Below are positions 57,779 to 64,000 of a stretch of 64,000 bases of DNA, one piece after another. Under the pieces are notes generated by a model. It ran no database searches, was not told the origin of the DNA, and saw only the letters and a program-made list of their open reading frames with translations. Each line of letters opens with the position of its first letter. Position 1 is the stretch's first letter. The DNA lies in assembly GCF_052324685.1 (NCBI RefSeq), contig NW_027506877.1, positions 2,242,764 through 2,306,763 of the forward strand, in the 5' to 3' direction. Both the position numbers and the translations under genes were made by a program. Origin of the DNA: Brachyhypopomus gauderio. Lineage: Eukaryota > Chordata > Actinopteri > Gymnotiformes > Hypopomidae.

Positions 57779-60204
57779 AGTATCTTTACAACAAGAACTG
57801 AACAGTTGTGATTTGTTTTATTTGAACATTTTAAGTGCTTTGAATGTTCCATTAAAAATGGTGATGTAGGAACATGGGTCAAAAATTAAACAGTGTTTTT
57901 GTGTGAGCAGTGGAAGCAATAAGTGATGGTCATACCAATAGTGATGCATGAATATTTACTTCATTACAAATATGAAGTAGTAATACGCCTGCTGTGCAAC
58001 AATTCAGCTCTACTGCTCCATAGTTCACTATGAGCAAACTTACGATGATGCTAAGCATAAGAACTGCAAGACCGGGCCACCTACAGGGTTCCCGTGAATC
58101 CTTAATCTTAAAATGTATTACAAGTCAATGTATGACTTGTATTGTCTTAATTTTTCTGTATGAAAAGTTCAGATGGTGAGTTTAATGCCTATGGGATAAG
58201 CAGTGGTAAAGCATCTAATAGTGTGTATTTGATCGAATAACTGTACAAAGGTGTGGAAAGAGCCCCCGCGCATAACCATTTTACGGTATGTTTGCGACAG
58301 ATGCCTGATGTTAGGCGGCATGACATTTTGTGGTTGTCGGGGTGAGCGGTGATGCATGTAAGGATGGGAAAGTGCAAATTTAACAAAAATGGATGGAAGT
58401 GGATGTTTTTAGGATGTGGCTGGCACCAGCCGAAAAACAAAAATGAGGCAATGTGCAAATTCTTGAGTGAGATGGGTAAAACCTCCCCTCTAGATAACAC
58501 TCATCTCTCACAGCAGTAGTCAAAACCATCACACTGAAGATATAAATATGTTCTTTACCAGGACAAATGCTAATCAAGGTACTGCATGCTAGCATAATGT
58601 GCCAAGGTATCTCACATGCCTTATCAGTCTATTTAAGAGAATTTTGTGTGTATGTGTGTACATATATAATGACATGGATGCAGACTGATGTCTGGCTGTA
58701 ATGGCAGGTACCTGCATGTGGTGGGGTGCTGTCCCCCACCCTCCACAGCCTTACACACACACACCTGCCCTCCTCACTGCCTTTGGAGATCAGTGAGTCT
58801 GATCACGCTCAACCATGTGCAGTTGATTAACAAGTTTTATCTGCAGAAAACGGCGCAGCTAGGTGCGTTAGGTAAGGTGTGGGACACAACTAGATATGTT
58901 AATTATTAGTTTTAATGAAAAGCGTCACTGTTTTAGAATGGTGTGGAAGTAGCAGGGGGAAGGCTGTGGTGATTGTGGACATTTTAACACTGGGAGATGG
59001 TGAGAGGAATCTTGAAAGGGATCGTTTTCCCGCCTTTTTTTTCTCTTTGCAAAGCACCACTCACCCTGCTGGTGGGCTCTCACTAGGGGACCATACACAC
59101 GCCACAGAGGGAATGCTGACCTCAGAACACAGAGAGTGTGTCTCTATGTCCACTGCCACTGCGAGGGCTTGTTTGCAAAGACAACAGTTTATGTTCCACA
59201 GCAAATAAAGCTCGAAAGAAGGAAACGGTGGACTCCTGTTCCTCTCCTGCGGCCATGACGGAATTTGTGGATTTATTCATTACAGTATGCAATCTCGTCT
59301 GGTGCCGTGGTTGCAAAAGCTAAGTGATTGTTGGAGCACACCGACTATGAGACAAAGGGAGAAACTGTTAGAGGCTGCATAAGCCCCCCCCCCAACAACC
59401 CCATATCTCATGATGACTGGACCTGAAGCCAGGGTTCAGAGTTCAGCTGGAGCAGTTAGTTAACGAATCCTCTGTGCATCGTTCTCCACGCCTTGGATGA
59501 AGACAAATGTATATCGGGTTTTCACGGTTCCTTCTGCGTGATTTACAGTATGATTGCACGGGCCTGCCTTTTCCTTACGTCCACATTAGTCCCGACGAGG
59601 GAGACGTGACCTCATGCCAGAGATGATATGTGGCATGAGGCCTCTGACATACATGGCAGATGTTTCTGTGTGCTGTTTTGTTGTCTCACCTCTCTCAACT
59701 TTTTGTTTCTTTTTTTGCTTCAGTTCCCCATCTTAGTCCATGACTCCGCCTCTCAACATGGTACCTTTTTATTTTTTTCATTTTATTTAATTTTTTTATT
59801 TTATTTATTTATCTTTCCAACTGTCTGTTTTCACACTTTTCCCCCCTACTCTGACCGCATAGTGTTTATACAGTTTCTATATATCTCTTATACATATATC
59901 TCATTTCTTTCTTAAACAGTTTATAAAATGTGCACACACACCCTGGTGGTGTTTCCGTGTCTCTGGACTGATGCTGGCATCATCTAAAAATCTCTGACAG
60001 ATCTGACGCTTGTGCCTGTCTACTCACGTCCCCCATTGGCTGGCTTTGGCTATCGCCACGGTAATCAACATAGTTGCGGAATAGATATAACACCGTCTAA
60101 CCGTCCGTTCACACGTCTGTCCGCCTCCCTCACCCAGATACTCCAATAGAACTCACTGGATCTAGGACATTGGGACTGGGCTGATTATAGGTATGATTAT
60201 AAGG

Positions 60205-60290
60205 TATATAATAATAATCTTTTTTTTGTATAGCACCTTTCATACATACATGCAACTCAAAGTGCTTTACAGAATAAATAAAAAGAAACA
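60205..60290. mobile_element. Retroelement 3'-end-like interspersed repeat fragment
   Basis: TGTATAGCACCTTTCATACA through CAACTCAAAGTGCTTTACAG is a motif shared by many fish LINE/SINE tails; it is followed by an A-rich stretch. No coding remnant. Confidence 0.5.
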
Positions 60291-60499
60291 TTAAAAGGAA
60301 GCAAAGATAAGACAAAAAGAAAATGTTAAAAGAAATGTAAAGATAAAAAGGAAAAACATAATGCAATAAAATAAATATTAAAATAAAATATAACTAAATA
60401 AAGTAATGTGTAAAAGATGTGCCATCATCTTCATATATTTTCATGTGGTGTACTGTCCTTAGTGCATGATCATCACCTATGGTTTTCTGAGTATAACAT

Positions 60500-60620
60500 C
60501 TTTGTGTTGTCATCCTGAGTCCATCGTTATGTTGTCCTGAGTCCATCATTGTGTGTGTCGCCCTGAGTCCATCATTTCATGTGTTGTTGTCCTTAATCCA
60601 TTATTGTGTTGTCCTGAAGA
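60500..60620. repeat. Imperfect short tandem repeat
   Basis: Four to five diverged copies of a unit of about 25-30 bp reading TTGTCCTGAGTCCATCATTG. Confidence 0.6.
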
Positions 60621-61425
60621 TGAGTACACTTAAAAACTGTTTTATTTGTTTTTATTGTCATATTCAGATTGAAGACGGAAGATTGCATTAGAAAAATGGT
60701 CTTTCAGAAAGAGAAAAAAAAATTAACACAACAAAAAAGCAAATCTTGAAATCTACATCTTAACAAAAAAGAACTTTTTTGGCGGCTTTAATTCAATACA
60801 GATACTTTTATATATCATGTGCTATCAAAAACCTCTTTAGAAGTGGTTTATAATATAAAATACTACATAGAATACTACATAAAATTTGTAGTATTTTAGA
60901 TTTGGAGTTTTTTTTATATTTTAGTTGATCCTCTACAAAAGATAGGCAAAGATCTGTTGCAACTGGTCCAAAATTGTGTGTTTTTAAAGCAAAGTCAGAA
61001 TCTGAGCCCAGCTCATGCAAGTTTTGTCTTAACCTCTGTATGGTTTTCCTATAGAGAAAGAAAAATAAAACTGAACTTTCTTAGTAGTCTGCTGGGAATA
61101 AAATGTGTTTATGTGTATGCTTAATATGGGGTTGATTTTATAAAGCTAAATGTATACTGTAGCTCAGTGTAAATTTGATAACGCATTCATTAAACACCTG
61201 TGTTAAACAAATCTTTGCACACATGCACAAATGAGAACTCATGTGGACTGCAGAGTTTGTGCTTGTATTTAGGTTGTCCAGAACTAAATGACTGGATAAT
61301 GCTGTTAGGACACGTTAGGAGTATTTTTAAAAATATAACAAAATAAATTACAAAGAATCACTCTACCTTTAATGTTGAAACCTTAACCTAATGCATGAAT
61401 GATTACCCTTGTAGTGTATTTCAGT

Positions 61426-63762
61426 TTACATTGTGACCTTTGCATCATCATGTGGTATGCCCTGAATGAGTTGGTCCTTGGGGATGTACTTGGTCAGGCT
61501 GGATCCATAACCCAGAGCAAGGTCCTGGACTTCTCCCTCTGTGAGAGCACTAAACATGCTCACCTGGGTCTTTGCCTTCTTTGGTTGGGCTAATAACTCT
61601 CTGGGAATGTCCTGTTTCCTAACCTGTTTAAAAATATAATTAAATATAAAAACCGTGTACTATGTTTTGTCAATGAAAATATTTGTATATTTGTACTCAA
61701 ATTATGAAGAAACAGTAATCCTGATAAGGCTTCTCTATGTTTTCTCACATATTTACGGCTTTCACATCTTTTAATTTCTTCCTTATCAACACAGTAATGT
61801 TTTCCTGTTACTGTTAACATTGCAAAAACATTGTACACTTTTCCTTTGCTTTCTATCTCTCTTTTTCTGACTCCATTTTCCTTGTCCTATTGATTCTTCC
61901 TTCTTTTCATACCCCTCCAAGCCCATCCTTTACTAAAGCTTCAAGTAGATCCACAACATTTTCCTTTTTACCACAACTCATGCCATGCGTCTTCCCTAGT
62001 TTTTTTACATTCTTTGCACTCGATTATTTCATTCTCTTGATCTAAATTTACCTGTCTTGTCCTCTGATTTCTTCTGTTTGCCCTCTCTGTTGTCTGTTTC
62101 CTTTTTGACCTACTTTCCATTCACTTTCTCTTTAAATTGTATTACTGCTTCTGTTTTTTTCTTTTCATGGCTATATTGTCTTCCTTATTGTTTCTGACCT
62201 CTTCTGTTTTGTCATGATTTTTTTTTACCACTCATTGTTTTCAACTGTGAAATCATGAGATTCAAAGCGTTTATAAAGATAAGCAATTATGAAGATAAAA
62301 AAATGTTTAATTGCAATGTTACACTAAATGACAGAATGGAGATAGTACCTGCACAGACTTCACAGGAACTGAGAATATTCTCTTTGAGCTCTTTCCTTGC
62401 CATCTTTGCATCCTCAATAGTGAACCAGTGGCTTTTATCAATTATGTCTTTTGACATAATTGGGAGATCCTAGGTGAAAGTGACAATCATAATATGAAAA
62501 GGTCAGTTTATATATTAGATTAATAAATTTGACTTTTATAAATCAAAATTTCATTTCAAAATCAAATACATTTCTCAAGATACCTCCGTGAACCCCCTTG
62601 AAAACAAGATGACAAAAATGCCACATTCTGTTGATCCACTTTGCTGGGGAACAGTAACAGAAATAGCAGGAAGAGATTCAAAGGCTGCACTTAAAAATTT
62701 GTAAAAGAAAATAAATGATTTTTTATTAATTATATACATATATACTGTACTGTGCAAAATTGATAATACATAGAAACGTAAAATACAGAAAATATCCCCA
62801 CAAAAAACATTAAAGCTGTCAAGCTATCAGCACTTAGTGTGACCTCCCTTGTCACTATGCATAAGTATAAGCATTTCACTTTTTGCTTTGTTTATTTGTT
62901 TTTTAGAGACTGTCAAAGTTTTCTGAAGTAATTATCTGGTTTATTATACCAGATTTTAAAGAATGCCAGGTTGCTACAATTACTACAGTGGGTCAAACTT
63001 TATACTGAAATTTATACAAATTTCATGAATGTTTTGGTTGTATTTTAATAAATAGTAAAGATAAATAATTCTATATTGACTTTATACCATTTCTAAAACA
63101 ACAATGCACACTACTGTATATATTACAAAAGGATTCCAAAAAGAATTACAAAAATGATGGATAGAAAATGTGGAAAATTTTGTTTGAGTTACCATCTGAT
63201 ATTGCAAATGGTTTAATTGCCACCACATCTCAGTAAAGAATCCAGGATAAGGATACAGGGTCTCAGAAGACAAAAGTGGCACCATAATTAACGGTACATC
63301 TAAAATGTTGCTATCTATCGAGTAGGTGTTTAGTATAGCAAACATATTAAAATTGATTAAAAAAAACTGAATCATCATCTTGCCTTGCCTTGTTTTTTTG
63401 TATCAAGAGGGTTCAGCCCTGGAGAGCAAATAATCAGCTCCAGTGGTTTCTGTTAAAATGCCCCTAATTCAAAGTCAAAACAGAGGAGGAGATAAAATAT
63501 TATTCAGACAAGAGCACCCAAACCTGAAGCAAGCACTCCACGATTAAATTAAAAACTAGGGTTAGTGTCTATTTCTACTAAATATTTTGATATAGCCTCA
63601 CTGACTAAAATCCACTCCACTTGTAGTTTATGTGTAGCTGTTTTCCCAGAATAAACTCTGCCATGTGAACATGTACTTACTTACCCATTCACATATCGAC
63701 ACATGAAAAGATATTCCCGGCTGAAAATGATCTTGCTCATCAGTTGTTGGGCTGGATCAGGT
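61426..63762 (-). CDS. Partial gene or transposon-derived sequence with a C48/Ulp1-protease-like motif
   Basis: Four exon-like blocks on the minus strand: 63762-63685, 62689-62584, 62469-62349, 61623-61426. The first three join in phase and read DPAQQLMSKIIFSREYLFMC..., then SVTVPQQSGSTECGIFVILF, then DLPIMSKDIIDKSHWF...KENILSSCE. PQQ-x4-ECGIFV fits the glutamine (oxyanion) and cysteine (nucleophile) motif of Ulp1/SENP-type (C48) cysteine proteases. The catalytic His/Asp region expected upstream (an HW motif) was not found. The last block (IPRELLAQPKKAKTQVSMFS, then ALTEGEVQDLALGYG, to a TAA at 61426-61428) is open to a stop, but the best donor at 62349 (phase 1) does not match its phase-0 frame. 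It may use the weaker donor GAA|GTCTGT, have a missed exon, or be a pseudogene. Ulp1-like domains are frequent in fish DNA transposons. Confidence 0.45.
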
Positions 63763-64000
63763 CTGTTGGGGCAAGAAGCAGTGAAACTTTGCAAGTGCAC
63801 CTATCCTCTAAGAGCAACTATATTAAAGCATGGCGTAATAAGAACCATCTTACCTACACTCCAGTTTGTTACCAAATAAAACAGGAAAGAAGTAAGTCTT
63901 TCTCTGTAATGTTGGACATACTGATGATAAAAATATTAAGGAAAGATAATTAAGTTCAATAAAATGTCAGGTCAGACTGTTGTAGTTAATGTAGTCGAGT
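63763..64000. other. End of window, upstream of the Ulp1-like exons
   Basis: AT-rich with no recognised feature; an upstream exon of the minus-strand gene may lie beyond the window. Confidence 0.3.

Larger units (their letters stand above)
57779..61425. other. Intergenic region downstream of rps4x
   Basis: No exon could be supported. Contains T-rich low-complexity DNA at 59700-59910 and a retroelement-tail-like segment at 60210-60275 followed by an A-rich tract. Repeated phrases of GTCCTGAGTCCATCATTGTG type occur at 60510-60620. Confidence 0.4.

Noticed and set aside
63082-63378. Minus-strand frame considered as a further exon of the Ulp1-like locus
   Set aside because: Its phase does not fit between the neighbouring blocks and it lacks the HW motif expected for the protease domain.

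Overview
The window is vertebrate nuclear DNA, almost certainly from a teleost fish. The evidence is multi-exon genes with GT-AG introns, very dense dinucleotide microsatellites, teleost-type short DNA transposons, and an hdac8-cited1-rps4x block in the order known from human Xq13.1. All exon boundaries were placed by eye from reading frame, splice consensus and remembered family alignments. No search was run.

Layout. (1) 83-572, plus strand: the last two coding exons of a BCR/ABR-type RhoGAP gene. (2) 4818-11242, minus strand: a complete netrin coding region in six exons (signal peptide, laminin N-terminal domain, three laminin EGF modules, netrin C-terminal domain). It has a 381-nt in-frame segment that also reads as an intron, and a 168-residue His/Thr-rich C-terminal tail. 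(3) 11.3-23.4 kb: a long gene-poor stretch with CpG-richer islands near 15.4-15.6 and 18.2-18.4 kb. (4) 24138-25872, minus strand: a complete six-exon canopy gene (cnpy4-like). It is head-to-head, with about 500 bp between start codons, with (5) 26377-44460, plus strand: a complete 11-exon hdac8 (378 aa). hdac8 intron 9 (8.3 kb) carries a roughly 1.1-kb cytosine-rich minisatellite, a tandem array of about 47-bp units, and a 995-bp hAT-type element flanked by perfect 8-bp target-site duplications. (6) 47.3-50.2 kb, plus strand: cited1, with a non-coding first exon (inferred) and one coding exon. (7) 52635-57729, plus strand: a complete seven-exon rps4x (263 aa). (8) 61426-63762, minus strand: exons of an unrecognised gene or transposon-derived sequence with a C48/Ulp1-protease-like cysteine motif; its chain of exons could not be fully closed.

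How the genes relate. They do not form a pathway. They are a class I histone deacetylase, an ER chaperone-like protein, a CBP/p300-binding transcription cofactor, a ribosomal protein, a secreted guidance cue and a Rac/Cdc42 GAP. Regulatory links suggested by the sequence are the short shared cnpy4/hdac8 promoter and a divergent pair of CTCF-like motifs between cited1 and rps4x. The most unusual locus is the netrin gene: it lacks a four-cysteine segment of the laminin N-terminal domain, contains a possible exitron, has an overlapping upstream start codon, and ends in a tail encoded by CA-repeat-like DNA.
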